In this document: positions 21,648 to 30,410 of the stretch, in pieces
Position numbering within the stretch: position 1 is the first letter of the stretch
How the letters are laid out: every line of letters starts with the position of its first letter
Assembly: GCF_028401425.1 (NCBI RefSeq)
Contig: NZ_JAQOMS010000002.1
Coordinates: forward strand, 558,001 to 622,000
Direction: 5' to 3'
DNA length: 64,000 nt
Origin: Psychrosphaera algicola
Lineage (GTDB): Bacteria > Pseudomonadota > Gammaproteobacteria > Enterobacterales > Alteromonadaceae
Notes under the pieces: generated by a model
What the model was told of the DNA's origin: nothing
Databases searched by the model: none
What the model saw: only the letters and a program-made list of their open reading frames with translations
Program-made: the position numbers and the translations under genes

Positions 21648-22203
21648 ATTTAATATTCTAACGGTAAGTAAGATTATTGGGTTCATGTTACTGCTAAGTA
21701 TGAAGTCATACGCAGTTCCACAAGACTCCATTTATCAGCTAAAAAACAACTGGCTAAATCAAGACGGAAAAACGCTTACGTTGGGCAGTTTTAATGGCAA
21801 AAAGCAGTTGGTGAGCCTTATTTACACCCATTGCTTGCACACCTGCCCTACTATTGTTTCAACGATGCAAGCTATTGAAAGCAATTTAACAGAAGACGAA
21901 AAACAAAATGTGGGTTTCATTTTAGTCTCATTGACGCCTACTACTGATACTCCGGAAGTCCTGCGAGAATTTGCTCAATCTAGAAAACTGAACTTAGATA
22001 AATGGAGTTTACTTACAGGAACGCCTGAAGACGTAAGGACATTGGCCATGGTTCTTAATATTAAATTTCAAGACATGGACGACAATGAGGTTAATCATTC
22101 CAATTTGATAACTGCATTAGACGATGAGGGCAGGATCAGGTTTCAAGAAATTGGCGTGCTTAGTAATGTGGCAAAAACAACCGATAAATTGAATACATTT
22201 TAA
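21640..22203 (+). CDS. SCO1/SenC family copper chaperone
   Basis: A 187-residue periplasmic protein with a signal peptide (KIIGFMLLLSMKSYA) and a thioredoxin fold. The copper-binding motif is HCLHTCPTIV, with the CxxxC pair, and a conserved His follows in NHSN. SCO proteins load copper into enzymes or act as thiol-disulfide reductants. It is the third gene after nirK and nirV and overlaps nirV, so a role in copper supply to NirK is a sensible inference, not shown. The gene is intact. Confidence 0.85.
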   Translation: MIKFNILTVSKIIGFMLLLSMKSYAVPQDSIYQLKNNWLNQDGKTLTLGSFNGKKQLVSLIYTHCLHTCPTIVSTMQAIESNLTEDEKQNVGFILVSLTPTTDTPEVLREFAQSRKLNLDKWSLLTGTPEDVRTLAMVLNIKFQDMDDNEVNHSNLITALDDEGRIRFQEIGVLSNVAKTTDKLNTF

Positions 22204-22227
22204 CGGAAACTAAGCATGAAAATAATA

Positions 22228-22258
22228 GCGAAACTGGCAATAAATACGACAGTTTCGC
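22228..22258. terminator. Hairpin between SCO and stress-protein genes
   Basis: GCGAAACTG and CAGTTTCGC form a perfect 9-base stem around a 13-base loop between two convergent genes. There is no long T tract. It may serve both directions. Confidence 0.45.
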
Positions 22259-22284
22259 CTGACAATTGACCGCAATCTCAGATA

Positions 22285-22680
22285 TTAGATCTTGATGAGT
22301 GAAACATCACATTTAGCGTAATTTGCCACACCATTCGCGGTTGAACCTATCAGAGCATGTAAGCCCTTTTTAGAATGGGTACCTAGTATTATTAGGTCGG
22401 CATTTTTCTTCTCAGCCAAAGTGCATATCTGCTCATAAGGCTTACCAAACTTAACTGATACATTCTTCTGAGAAATACCCAATTTATCAGTCATGGCATT
22501 AATTGTAGGTAAGGTTTTTTCCTTAAATTCTTTTTGATAGTCCTTAGGCAATAAAGAATACGAAATCACATTAGTGACATATAGTTTTGCGTTACATAAC
22601 TGTGCAAATTGGTGGGCTTTTGCAAGCACATTTTCACCTTCGTCACTGGCTTCTATCGCACATACAATCGTTTTATACAT
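22285..22680 (-). CDS. Universal stress protein, UspA family
   Basis: A 131-residue single-domain Usp. It has the N-terminal strand TIVCAIEASDEGENVL and the C-terminal nucleotide-binding loop LGTHSKKGLHALIGSTANGVANYAKCDV (G-x2-G-x9-G-S/T). The second half keeps the ATP-binding form. UspA proteins respond to starvation and stress; no specific role can be read here. Adjacent to the nir block but convergent to it. Confidence 0.85.
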   Translation of the reverse strand: MYKTIVCAIEASDEGENVLAKAHQFAQLCNAKLYVTNVISYSLLPKDYQKEFKEKTLPTINAMTDKLGISQKNVSVKFGKPYEQICTLAEKKNADLIILGTHSKKGLHALIGSTANGVANYAKCDVSLIKI

Positions 22681-22857
22681 AAGAACTCCTAAAAGTTGTA
22701 ATCCTAATTACATAAGTTATCAGTAGTTTAAGTCTTTAACAATCAATTTGGGATGGCTATTTACATTTCATTTATTGATTTGCAAAACTATACCAAACCG
22801 GTATAAAAAACAGTGTAAAACAACTCGATAATTATCTAACTTTACCCGGTTCTAGCA

Positions 22858-23492
22858 CTATTTTGGGCCGTCTAAAACATAGTCAAAATATTTTCTATGC
22901 TCCACTCCGGCAAGATTAGAATTTACTTTACTTTTATGTTTGTATTCTCTCCAACTCGCGACGTTACGACCCACATTTAACTTTGGAAAGGTTGTACTAT
23001 CGGTCATTGGCAGTTCCAAAAACTCACTCATTCTTTGTAAACTATCGGAATGACTAACATCAATTGATAAAAAGTCTTCGCGGTCTTTAAAATAAGCCAA
23101 CACACCTCGTTGATGGCGAATGTAGCAGTCTGTCAATTCAGCCTGTGACAGCGGTAGATTTACGGAAAAAGTATGGTGAAAGCTACGTTTTAAAATTGGA
23201 TGAAATTTACCAAACTTTGGAACTAAGTGAGGCGCCATTTTCCCTAACAACATCGTTATAGAAGGCAACCAAGAATCGAGTTCTCTGGTTAAATAAATAA
23301 ATTTAGAATTGGGAAACAATTGGTCCAAATGTTTATAGTCGCTAAAACACGGAGCATCAGATATAGCGTCAGCAACTTCAAATGCTTTTTAGTAAAAGCA
23401 GTATGTGCCACAGTTAAACCCATTTCTAATAACGCGACACTAATACTGGTTGTTCCGGTTCGCGGCAAGCCAATAATAAATATTTTCGACAT
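22858..23492 (-). CDS. Sulfotransferase family protein (one frameshift)
   Basis: A PAPS-dependent sulfotransferase fold. The 5'-phosphosulfate loop is FIIGLPRTGTTSISVAL at residues 4-20, and the 3'-phosphate motif is SKFIYLTRELDSW. Such enzymes transfer sulfate to carbohydrates, lipids or proteins. The frame breaks at about 23395, where AAAAA after FT should have one more A, reading FTKKAFEVADAISDAPCFSDYKHL into DQLFPNS. The repaired product is about 210 residues. No partners are nearby and the substrate is unknown. Confidence 0.78.
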
Positions 23493-23620
23493 ACAAAATT
23501 TCTTTTATTTACAAATAAGGAGATAACTGATCGGTAACGATTGGAATAAGGCCAAACTCGTTGTTGGCCTGTCACCGTTTAGCCTTTGATAAAGGTAATT
23601 AACAACCTGAACTACGAAAA

Positions 23621-24478
23621 TTAGAATTCGTCATCAGGGCCATTTATCCGTTCTTGCCGTTCAAGTTCTTCTTCCATCGCAGCGTTTATTTCCACCAAAA
23701 TCCCTTCTACATCGGCAATGGTATTATCATCCTCAAATTCACCTGTAAGTGTTGAATTTGGAGTTAATTTACCTTCTTTAAATAAGGCCCACATTTCTTT
23801 AGCGTATTGCGTTTCTAACAACTGTGGTGCAAATTCACCGTAATAACGACGCATATTGTTAACGTCACGAATAAACATTTTTTCAGCGCTATTGTTTGCC
23901 GCCGCATTCACCGCCTGAGGTAGATCAATTATTACAGGGCCAACGTCGTCAACTAAAACATTAAATTCCGATAAGTCACCATGGACAATGCCCGCACAAA
24001 GCATCAGCTTAATATAATGCATCATCTGCGCATGATCTTTGAGCGCCTTTTCCTCAGACATCGAAACATCACCAAGACGTGGCGCGACATCTCCGTCTTT
24101 ATCAGAAACCAGCTCCATGATTAACACACCATCGACACAACCAAATGTTTCTGGTACGCGCACCTCAGCATCGGCTAAACGTGATAGAGCGTCTATTTCG
24201 GCATTTTGCCAAATTTCTTCTTGTTGCTGACGGCCATAGCTTGAACGTTTTCCCATTGCACGCGATTGACGGCCACTTCGGACTTTACGCCCTTCTTGAT
24301 ACTGAGCGGCATTTTTAAAACTGCGTTTAACGGCATCTTTATAGACTTTTGCACAGCGAGTTTTATCGCCACATCGAACAACAAAAATATCGGCTTCTTT
24401 GCCACTCATCAAGCGACTAATTACTTCGTCAATTACACCATCATCGGCGAGGAGTTCAAGGCGTTTAGGAATTTTCAC
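23621..24478 (-). CDS. RIO-type serine protein kinase
   Basis: A 285-residue RIO1-fold kinase of the PA4780 type. The nucleotide loop is MSGKEADIFVV near residue 25, the catalytic loop is HGDLSEFNVLV near residue 165, and the metal-binding IDLPQAV follows. The basic segment KVRSGRQSRAMGKRSSYGRQQ separates the lobes. It acts on unknown substrates in bacteria. The acidic C-terminus (EDDNTIADVEGILVEINAAMEEELE) is usual for the group. Intact and monocistronic. Confidence 0.85.
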   Translation of the reverse strand: MKIPKRLELLADDGVIDEVISRLMSGKEADIFVVRCGDKTRCAKVYKDAVKRSFKNAAQYQEGRKVRSGRQSRAMGKRSSYGRQQQEEIWQNAEIDALSRLADAEVRVPETFGCVDGVLIMELVSDKDGDVAPRLGDVSMSEEKALKDHAQMMHYIKLMLCAGIVHGDLSEFNVLVDDVGPVIIDLPQAVNAAANNSAEKMFIRDVNNMRRYYGEFAPQLLETQYAKEMWALFKEGKLTPNSTLTGEFEDDNTIADVEGILVEINAAMEEELERQERINGPDDEF

Positions 24479-24595
24479 GTATACTCTGCTATCGGATTTT
24501 TAGATTCGGTGGTTATTGTAACAAGAAAATTCACCTTGTTTTTGCCTATTTAGCACACTTAGGCAAAGTGATATCGGGAACCTAATATTTTGCGC

Positions 24596-25006
24596 TTAAG
24601 TGTAGTTAATTGAATTGGCTTTACACCAGTCGATTACGGCTACCTTAATTTTATTGTTTTCATAGGCATACCAATTATCAGTTTGGCCTCTGTTATCCAA
24701 CAGCGTTTTGAAACGTTCATAAGCACCACTTCTGCTAAAAACAGATAAAATATAGCCGGATTTATCAGGCATGTTTAAAGCAGTAAATTCCAGTGCGAGC
24801 CGTTTACCTAAATCTAAAGCACGTTTTGTCGGAATTTGAAGGTATTTACCTGCTTCATTTAGATCACTAGGAGCAGGTTCGTCGATCAGATCCCCAATGT
24901 AAATAATGTCACCACTTTTACGATTAATATACGCTTCATTATCAAACACATGTGAAGCTGAAACAAATTCAACGGCGTTTATAATTTCATCTAAGTCAAT
25001 AATCAA
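24596..25006 (-). CDS. UPF0158 family protein
   Basis: A 136-residue acidic protein of the UPF0158 family (DLDEIINAVEFVSAS at the start, then SGDIIYIGD, AGKYLQIPTKRALDLGKRLALEF and the end NKIKVAVIDWCKANSI). No molecular function is established. Intact. The start at 25006 agrees with the conserved N-terminus. Confidence 0.75.
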   Translation of the reverse strand: MIIDLDEIINAVEFVSASHVFDNEAYINRKSGDIIYIGDLIDEPAPSDLNEAGKYLQIPTKRALDLGKRLALEFTALNMPDKSGYILSVFSRSGAYERFKTLLDNRGQTDNWYAYENNKIKVAVIDWCKANSINYT

Positions 25007-25668
25007 TGTGTATTTCCCCTACTACGTTACATACTTACACCAGTCTACAATGGCTAAAATTAGTAGTTATTTCAAAAGTGAAAAACCTCATTATGCTTAA
25101 GGTTTTAAAAAGTAAATGCGTTTTATACCACCACTTTAGATGGAATATAAAGCTTAAACCCTTTAACTAGCGCTCGTAGTATTTTGTAAACGATTTAACC
25201 TTCATGCAACATGACCAGTCGCTCGCGGATAACTTACCAAGTTGAATGTATGTAAATGTTATAACAATTATGTTGACGTATTTACTTAAGTAAATGATTA
25301 TTTTTAGCTGTATTAGGTAGCTAAATATATGTTCTATATTTGGACGATTTGGACAGCTTATTAGCCTAATAAAAACCATTTTAATGTAGAGTATTAATGT
25401 TAGCAATCAGGCTTTGCGTTCAGTTTACATGGGCCAACTTGCACTGTATTATTGCTTTTTGGTTTAAAACCAAGTAATTAAGAAATATTGATTACGGTGA
25501 AAGCGCAATACAATAGACAACGTTTAAAACATATTTAAAAATTAGATACATAAGTTATAAATTTAGAGCTATTTACTGGTACTAAAAGTGGCTATCAGAT
25601 GATCTAAAATTTTTCTATTTGTGAGATTACCTGCCTTAGTAATTATTCAATTTTATTGCGAGTGCGTT
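25007..25668. other. Long intergenic region before the diguanylate cyclase
   Basis: About 660 bases with no supported gene. A minus-strand frame of 79 codons (25167-25406) has no ribosome site and a low-complexity hydrophobic composition, so I leave it out. No repeat or terminator is clear. Confidence 0.4.
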
Positions 25669-26638
25669 ATGATCAATCAGTTACAGGAAAAATACCAGTT
25701 GTCACTTTTATTGCTATTAGCCACAGTAGCAATCTTGGGTGTTTTTCCATTTGTTATCGTGCGCTATATGGCTGGCAATTATACCGCAGCGATAATTGAT
25801 ATGTCTCTAATAGTCGGCATGATTGTTTTTGTTGCTTTTGCCTATTATTCCAAAAAATTCGGATTTTAAGCGCTGTAATCGCGATATTTATTAATACTGG
25901 AGTCGTTGTTATCGTGCTCGCAAATGGTATGGATAGTTTTTTTGGGTGTACCCTGTCTTTGCCAGCACTTTTATTCTACTCAAACCTATCGAAGCTTTTG
26001 GTGCAAATATTGTCGCAGGGGCTTCATTGGTGGCTCTATCAGATATATTTACTGTTATCTCGCTCGAATCATATATCGTCACTATATTAATGTTAACGAT
26101 AAGCGCGTTTGTATACTCTAATCACAGCCTAAAGCAATTCAAGTTATTAGAAGAACTCAACACAATTGACCCCTTAACCGGCGCTTTCAATCGCCGGGCA
26201 CTAACGACAGATTTAGACGCCGCGTTATCCAGTTCAGAACGTAACGGCAGTAGTCAATTATTAGCTATTTTAGACGTAGATTACTTTAAAAAAGTAAACG
26301 ACAAACACGGGCATGCTGCTGGTGACCAAGTGCTAAAAGACTTTGTTAGCATAACCAAAGCACATATTCGTAAGTACGATCGGCTTTACCGTTTTGGTGG
26401 GGAGGAATTTGTGTTGTTGATCTCTGGAATGGACAATCACCAACATCGCTTTATTGATAATCTTAGAACAGCAATAAAAAATGAGTTAAAAACCCCCGAT
26501 GGAAAAGAAATAACAGTTTCATTTGGCGTAGCACCTTGGGTTTTAGGAACGACAGCCGATTCTTGGCTTAACAGTGCCGACAAGGCCCTCTACCAAGCGA
26601 AAGAAAACGGCCGTGACTGTGCTGTTTTCAGTGATTAA
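25669..26638 (+). CDS. Membrane diguanylate cyclase, GGDEF domain (two frameshifts)
   Basis: Makes the second messenger cyclic di-GMP. An N-terminal membrane domain (about six helices) precedes the GGDEF domain: TIDPLTGAFNRRAL, DVDYFKKVNDKHGHAAGDQVL, RLYRFGGEEFVLLI with the active GGEEF, and DKALYQAKENGRD. There is no clear RxxD inhibitory site before the motif. The frame breaks after YYSKK (an A run one short at about 25858) and in DSFFWVYP (a T run one short at about 25943). The ATG at 25669 is preferred to the upstream GTG at 25621 because the membrane domain starts there. The gene stands just before the integron's far end. Confidence 0.85.
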
Positions 26639-27040
26639 TAAATGCCATTGAGCTAATGAATGTTAAAACATCTATTGCGGCTAGCGTTGCGATAAAAGCA
26701 ATATTGGACACCAAGGCTTGAGTTTTGAGTCAATACGTTAGCCATTCGTAAGAACATCCCATTCACCATAATTATCAAATGGGTCTGTAATCGATGCAAA
26801 GTTTGCGCGAAACCCAATGCGTCATTATTCCGCCAGAAGCCCATTGTGAAACGTCATCGCTTAACAATAACGGACGAAACAATTTAAGAAAAAGTAAATA
26901 GCTTATTTTTCCAACCAAAGATAGGAGTACAGCAAGATGACATTAATGGACGACTATTCATAATCCCTGACTTATCAATGATATGTTTCATCTTAATTTG
27001 AAGCATAAAACATTAGTTTCCAAAAAGAGATTTGAGCCAC
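26639..27040. other. Non-coding region at the distal end of the integron
   Basis: About 400 bases between the cyclase and the last attC. No reading frame is supported and I see no attC-like palindrome, so the cassette array seems to end at 27041. It could be a degenerate, gene-less cassette. Confidence 0.35.
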
Positions 27041-27138
27041 TAACGCCCAACTTTCGGTCAATTTATAGTTGGTTAAAGTAAGCGACAAAGGAACAAAAAC
27101 CAACGGTTATGTGTCCTCTTCCTTCATGCGCTTGTTAA
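27041..27138 (-). repeat. attC of the last cassette
   Basis: Starts TAACGCCCAAC and ends GCTTGTTAAA. The TAGTTGGTT stem at 27069 pairs with AACCAAC about 25 bases later. The core bases at the left end close the array. Confidence 0.75.
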
Positions 27139-27536
27139 ATGGTAGGTCTTGAATAGACAGACAACAAAGGAAATTTACTCTCTCCAAAATTGATAGTTAA
27201 GGAAAGTGTTTCGTCTGCTTTGAAATTTTGAGAAAACTCAATGGGAATTATGCGTTGACCATTTGCTACTAATGCCATGAGGTGCTTATTGGTTAAACTC
27301 CGACTTCCTGAAGCTAAGTTTGTCAAAGTTACCACAGCCCAACGTTCACCGACTTCATTACTCATTAGTACAAAATTATTAACTTGAAAATCACTTTGCT
27401 CTGGCTGAGTATTTGACTCATTAGGGAAAGCCAAGCCAAAGCTGTTAGGCACAATTCTATCGATGGAAAGAACCTCATCACTTGAGTATGCAACAAATGA
27501 ACTGGCTAGTAATATCCAAGAAATTATCTTTAACAT
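27135..27536 (-). CDS. Cassette gene: exported protein of unknown function
   Basis: A 133-residue protein with a signal peptide (MLKIISWILLASSFVAYSS) and a beta-strand-rich mature part (VVTLTNLASGSRSLTNKHLM, ETLSLTINFGESKFPLLS). I recognise no family. The stop overlaps the 5' end of its attC, as is usual for compact cassettes. It is the most distal cassette from attI. Confidence 0.65.
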   Translation of the reverse strand: MLKIISWILLASSFVAYSSDEVLSIDRIVPNSFGLAFPNESNTQPEQSDFQVNNFVLMSNEVGERWAVVTLTNLASGSRSLTNKHLMALVANGQRIIPIEFSQNFKADETLSLTINFGESKFPLLSVYSRPTI

Positions 27537-27666
27537 TTTAATCCCCTAAAGGCAAATAACGCCTCAAAAAAGAGGCAAAAAATAGTTACTTAAAATAAGC
27601 GACGCAGGAGCAAAAACCAACTGTCATTTGTGATCTTCACCCGATAAAGTGGACACCGTCCACGTT

Positions 27667-28554
27667 TTAATTTACTGCCAATTCAAACTCGGCAGGTGAT
27701 TTATATCCTAAACTCGAATGCAATCTCTGTCTATTGTAAAAGTAATTTAGGTAACCCTTTAATTTTGAATGTAATTTATTGCTGCTATCAAACGTATTCC
27801 CTCGAATTAAGTCTGCTTTTAATGAATGAAAGAAGGACTCGACTTCAGCATTGTCGGTACAGCATCCAGGCCTATTCATACTGGCTTTGATGTTATGATT
27901 TACTAAATACTTTTGTACGACGTGGGCGCGGTATTCTGCGCCTCGGTCAGTGTGAAATAACACACTGTCTGTTGGCTGTCGTTTCTTTATTGCTAGTCTG
28001 AGCGCCTTTAGCGTAAGCTCAGTTGTCTTGTTTTTACCAAACGCCCAACCTATTATTCGACGTGAATACAAGTCGATGACCACAGCAAGATAGTGCCAAC
28101 GAGCACCGACTTTTAAGTAAGTCACATCACCTGACCACTGTTGATTAATTGCCGTTGGCTTTTCAATATCTTTACGTTTATTTTCTATTTCTTTGTAGAA
28201 GAATTTAACTTTCGCAGGTTTGCTGTAAGTCTTTAACGCTCTTGCTCTTAACCCGTTTTCACGCATTAAGCGCGCAACACGTTTTTCACTGGTTTTAACA
28301 CCTTGTTTTTTAAGCGCCTGAAATACTCTGGGACTACCATAGGTTTCATGGCTCGCATTAAAAGTATGTTCAATCTTCAACAATAAATCCGCATCCGAAA
28401 TATCTCGAGCTGATACAGGTCGATTTATCCAAGCATAATAACCACTGCGTGAGACGTTAAGCCATGAGCATAGGTATTTGACGCCTAAGGTTTGTCCGAA
28501 CTTTTGGATGAATCCAAATCGTTCTGATGTACTTCCGCCAGATACCGTTGCCAC
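27667..28554 (-). CDS. IS3-family transposase OrfB (catalytic part)
   Basis: A 295-residue rve-domain protein. The DDE triad is visible as WSGDVTYLKV, LFHTDRGAEY and DNAEVESFFHSLKAD. A HTH_21-type N-terminal part (NVSRSGYYAWINRP) precedes it. The frame is -1 to OrfA and overlaps it, so OrfAB is most likely made by -1 slippage at A-AAA-AAG (28555-28562). Intact, so it is potentially active. Confidence 0.92.
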   Translation of the reverse strand: MATVSGGSTSERFGFIQKFGQTLGVKYLCSWLNVSRSGYYAWINRPVSARDISDADLLLKIEHTFNASHETYGSPRVFQALKKQGVKTSEKRVARLMRENGLRARALKTYSKPAKVKFFYKEIENKRKDIEKPTAINQQWSGDVTYLKVGARWHYLAVVIDLYSRRIIGWAFGKNKTTELTLKALRLAIKKRQPTDSVLFHTDRGAEYRAHVVQKYLVNHNIKASMNRPGCCTDNAEVESFFHSLKADLIRGNTFDSSNKLHSKLKGYLNYFYNRQRLHSSLGYKSPAEFELAVN

Positions 28555-28858
28555 TTTTTTAGCAGGTCGTTCTCCTGCCTAAGACGCTCGTTTTCTTTCT
28601 TGAGCTTTTGGATATTATCCAATTCTTTTTTGTTGGGAGTTTACTCATTATTTCGTCGTTGCCTTGATAGCGCGGCGTCTTTTTAAACTTACCTTCTCGA
28701 TATTCTTTTCGCCAACGACTAAGCATTAACGGATGAATATCTAGCGCCTCTGCAACGTCCTTTGACATCACATCGTCTCGTAAGCTTAGTTCGACTGCTT
28801 TGATTTTGAAATTAACGGGGTAAAACCATGTCTTTCTAGGTTGGGTATATTTAGGCAT
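28485..28858 (-). CDS. IS3-family transposase OrfA (one frameshift)
   Basis: A helix-turn-helix DNA-binding protein that recognises the element's ends. It starts MPKYTQPRKTWFYP and includes AVELSLRDDVMSKDVAEAL with LMLSRWRKEYREGKF. The frame slips at about 28630, where an A run after LPTKK is one short. Repaired, it continues as a leucine zipper (ELDNIQKLKKENERLRQEND) to a stop at 28485. About 124 residues. Confidence 0.85.
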
Positions 28859-28939
28859 TTTAGCCTCCTCAAAGTGATGAGGAGGTGTCCACTAAAACGG
28901 GTGAAGAGCATTGTCCTTATTTAACAGCTTGTTATATTC

Positions 28940-29320
28940 TCAATCCACTGAAATTGTTAAAGTTACTGAAATTCCGCAACTCTCGCCATAGCCAAAGTTT
29001 AAATAATAAATCTCATTTACACTCGATTGAGCAGTAAACCAAACCTTGGTAACACCTTCGTCTTCAAAAGGTTTTAAAGTAGCAAAGAAATTTGGATTTT
29101 CTAGGCTACCTTTAAAAATAGCCACATTATCAAATTTTTCATCTTTGATTTCTTTTGGAATCGTAACAATGATTCTGTATGAGCCTTGGTCTAGCTTTTT
29201 ATTCACATCAAAAAGATTTGAGTATTCTATCTTCCAATCGCTCATTTGTTTTTCTGAAATCATACAAGTTGTTGCATGAGAGAAAAAGCAAAAGAAATAC
29301 AGTATAAAAGCTAAACGCAT
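28940..29320 (-). CDS. Cassette gene: exported protein of unknown function
   Basis: A 126-residue protein with a signal peptide (MRLAFILYFFCFFSHATTC). I place the start at 29320, behind the ribosome site AGGAAAG; a longer frame to 29443 would run through the attC of the neighbouring cassette. The mature part is rich in beta strands and has two Cys residues near the ends (TTCMIS, ESCGIS) that could form a disulfide. No family recognised. Its attC is the one split by IS3. Confidence 0.65.
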   Translation of the reverse strand: MRLAFILYFFCFFSHATTCMISEKQMSDWKIEYSNLFDVNKKLDQGSYRIIVTIPKEIKDEKFDNVAIFKGSLENPNFFATLKPFEDEGVTKVWFTAQSSVNEIYYLNFGYGESCGISVTLTISVD

Positions 29321-29341
29321 ACTCGAAACTTTCCTGAAAAT

Positions 29342-29422
29342 ATAACGCCGCCAACACGCGCGTATTTTTTGTGGAGCCGCAGGCGGAACGAAAAATACGT
29401 CGAGGTGCTTGGCCTTGTTATG
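29342..29422 (-). repeat. attC with a divergent stem
   Basis: TAACGCCGCC and GGCCTTGTTAT bound an inverted repeat in which GCGTATTTTTTGTG faces ACGAAAAATACGTCG. The sequence differs from the main attC type, so the cassette came from another integron. Confidence 0.7.
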
Positions 29423-29705
29423 TGATTGCGGTAGCGTGGTCATTGCCTGACTTCAACTGTAGCTTTCTGTGCATTCTTTTTCCATCTTTCATATCTGTGA
29501 CTTTATAGATTGCACCGGATTTATCGTATGTAGTCCATTCTCCAACCTGGATACCGTCTCGATAAGTTCCAGATCTCATTTTGGTGCCGTCCTTGCGAAA
29601 CCACTCCCAATACCCAACTGGAGTATTACCTATCACCTGTCCTTTAGCCCAAATCGAACCATCTTTATGGTACTGGGTAAATTCTTTGACAGCCTTCTTA
29701 TTCAT
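29418..29705 (-). CDS. Cassette gene: MORN/YwqK-like repeat protein
   Basis: A 95-residue protein with three or four MORN-type repeats (W-x-K-G-Q, GYWEWFRKDGTKMRSGTY, GEWTTYDKSGAIY). The group contains YwqK-type antitoxins of secreted toxins. Whether this one is an immunity protein is unknown. It ends inside the attC. Confidence 0.7.
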   Translation of the reverse strand: MNKKAVKEFTQYHKDGSIWAKGQVIGNTPVGYWEWFRKDGTKMRSGTYRDGIQVGEWTTYDKSGAIYKVTDMKDGKRMHRKLQLKSGNDHATAIT

Positions 29706-29733
29706 TTTTCTTGCTCAATGTTGAACGTTCACA

Positions 29734-29846
29734 TAACGCTCGCTTCTGCTGCGCCGAAACTGGAGTGTTTTTGTGTTAATGTTTGAGAGCAGCGAGTAAC
29801 ACAAAAACGCGGAAGTTTTGGCGTCAGACTAGAAGCGCTTGTTAGC
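29734..29846 (-). repeat. attC with a long, divergent stem
   Basis: TAACGCTCGCTTCTGCTG and AGAAGCGCTTGTTA are complementary ends, with TGTTTTTGTGTTA facing TAACACAAAAACG inside. It is unlike the main attC type and about 113 bases long. Confidence 0.7.
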
Positions 29847-30291
29847 CTTTATTTACTCTAGCAATCTGCTTTTCCAAATAAGCCTTAAATGCTGACCCAA
29901 AAAAGTGATCCCAGCCAGAATTACAAATACTATAGCAATTTACTTCTGGAGTTAACCCAACATGAGTAAAATGAACATCCGTATTTTCACCCTTACCAAT
30001 GATGCTGAACCGTAATGTCGTGTTTTCCCACTCCCTCCTCATTTCCGGAGTTGTAACTGGGTGAATATGATCTGCTTGATAGCAGAACAGTTCTACGAGT
30101 CTATTTGCTTCTAGCTTAACAACTTCAAAAGACCATGTAGTGCCATCTTCAAACTTAGCTGTTGTTTTATCCCCAGTTCTATCTACTGTAGATGTCATAT
30201 CAGTCCACCAATTTGACATCTCTTTTGTTAGTGCATCAAAAACACGCTTCGGGGTGACTTTGACTGTTATTGTATGTTCGTAATTTTTCAC
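29842..30291 (-). CDS. Cassette gene: SRPBCC (AHSA1-like) protein
   Basis: A 149-residue START/Bet v1-like fold with TITVKVTPKRVFDALT at the N-terminus, W-W-x-D in the middle and a conserved tail (GWDHFFGSAFKAYLEK). Such proteins bind hydrophobic ligands or, as AHSA1-like proteins, act in stress responses. Its divergent partner is an HxlR-type regulator in the same cassette, a pairing often found in chromosomes. Confidence 0.78.
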   Translation of the reverse strand: MKNYEHTITVKVTPKRVFDALTKEMSNWWTDMTSTVDRTGDKTTAKFEDGTTWSFEVVKLEANRLVELFCYQADHIHPVTTPEMRREWENTTLRFSIIGKGENTDVHFTHVGLTPEVNCYSICNSGWDHFFGSAFKAYLEKQIARVNKG

Positions 30292-30410
30292 TATTGAGCC
30301 CTCTTCTGTATTGTAGAGAATAATATACTTAAATCAGTATAAAAATATAAGTAGGCAATAATTTAGTATATAGTATGTTTTTTAATACTATTGGCATTAT
30401 AAGTCGACCT

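Larger units (their letters stand above)
27631..28910 (-). mobile_element. IS3-family insertion sequence
   Basis: The element is 1280 bases long. Its ends are TGATCTTCACCCG and CGGGTGAAGAGCA, with the inner inverted repeat continuing through GTGGACACC on both sides. A 3-base target duplication, TTG, flanks it at 27628-27630 and 28911-28913. It carries orfA and orfB in the leftward direction. It is inserted in an integron attC. Confidence 0.92.
27557..28935 (-). repeat. attC split by an IS3 element
   Basis: The left part is 27557-27630 (TAACGCC, TAGTTAC stem, GCGACGCAGGAGCA loop, CAACTGTCATTTG) and the right part is 28911-28935 (TTGTCC, CAGCTTGTTAT). Removing 27631-28910 and one copy of the duplicated TTG rejoins a normal attC of about 97 bases. 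Confidence 0.85.

Noticed and set aside
25167..25406. 79-codon minus-strand frame in a long gap
   Set aside because: No ribosome site, low-complexity hydrophobic composition and no recognisable family.
26653..26844. 63-codon minus-strand frame after the cyclase
   Set aside because: No start context, no known family, and overlapping stops in neighbouring frames; most likely chance.
29321..29443. N-terminal extension of the exported cassette protein
   Set aside because: It is the translation of an attC site. The ATG at 29320 has a ribosome site and opens a signal peptide.
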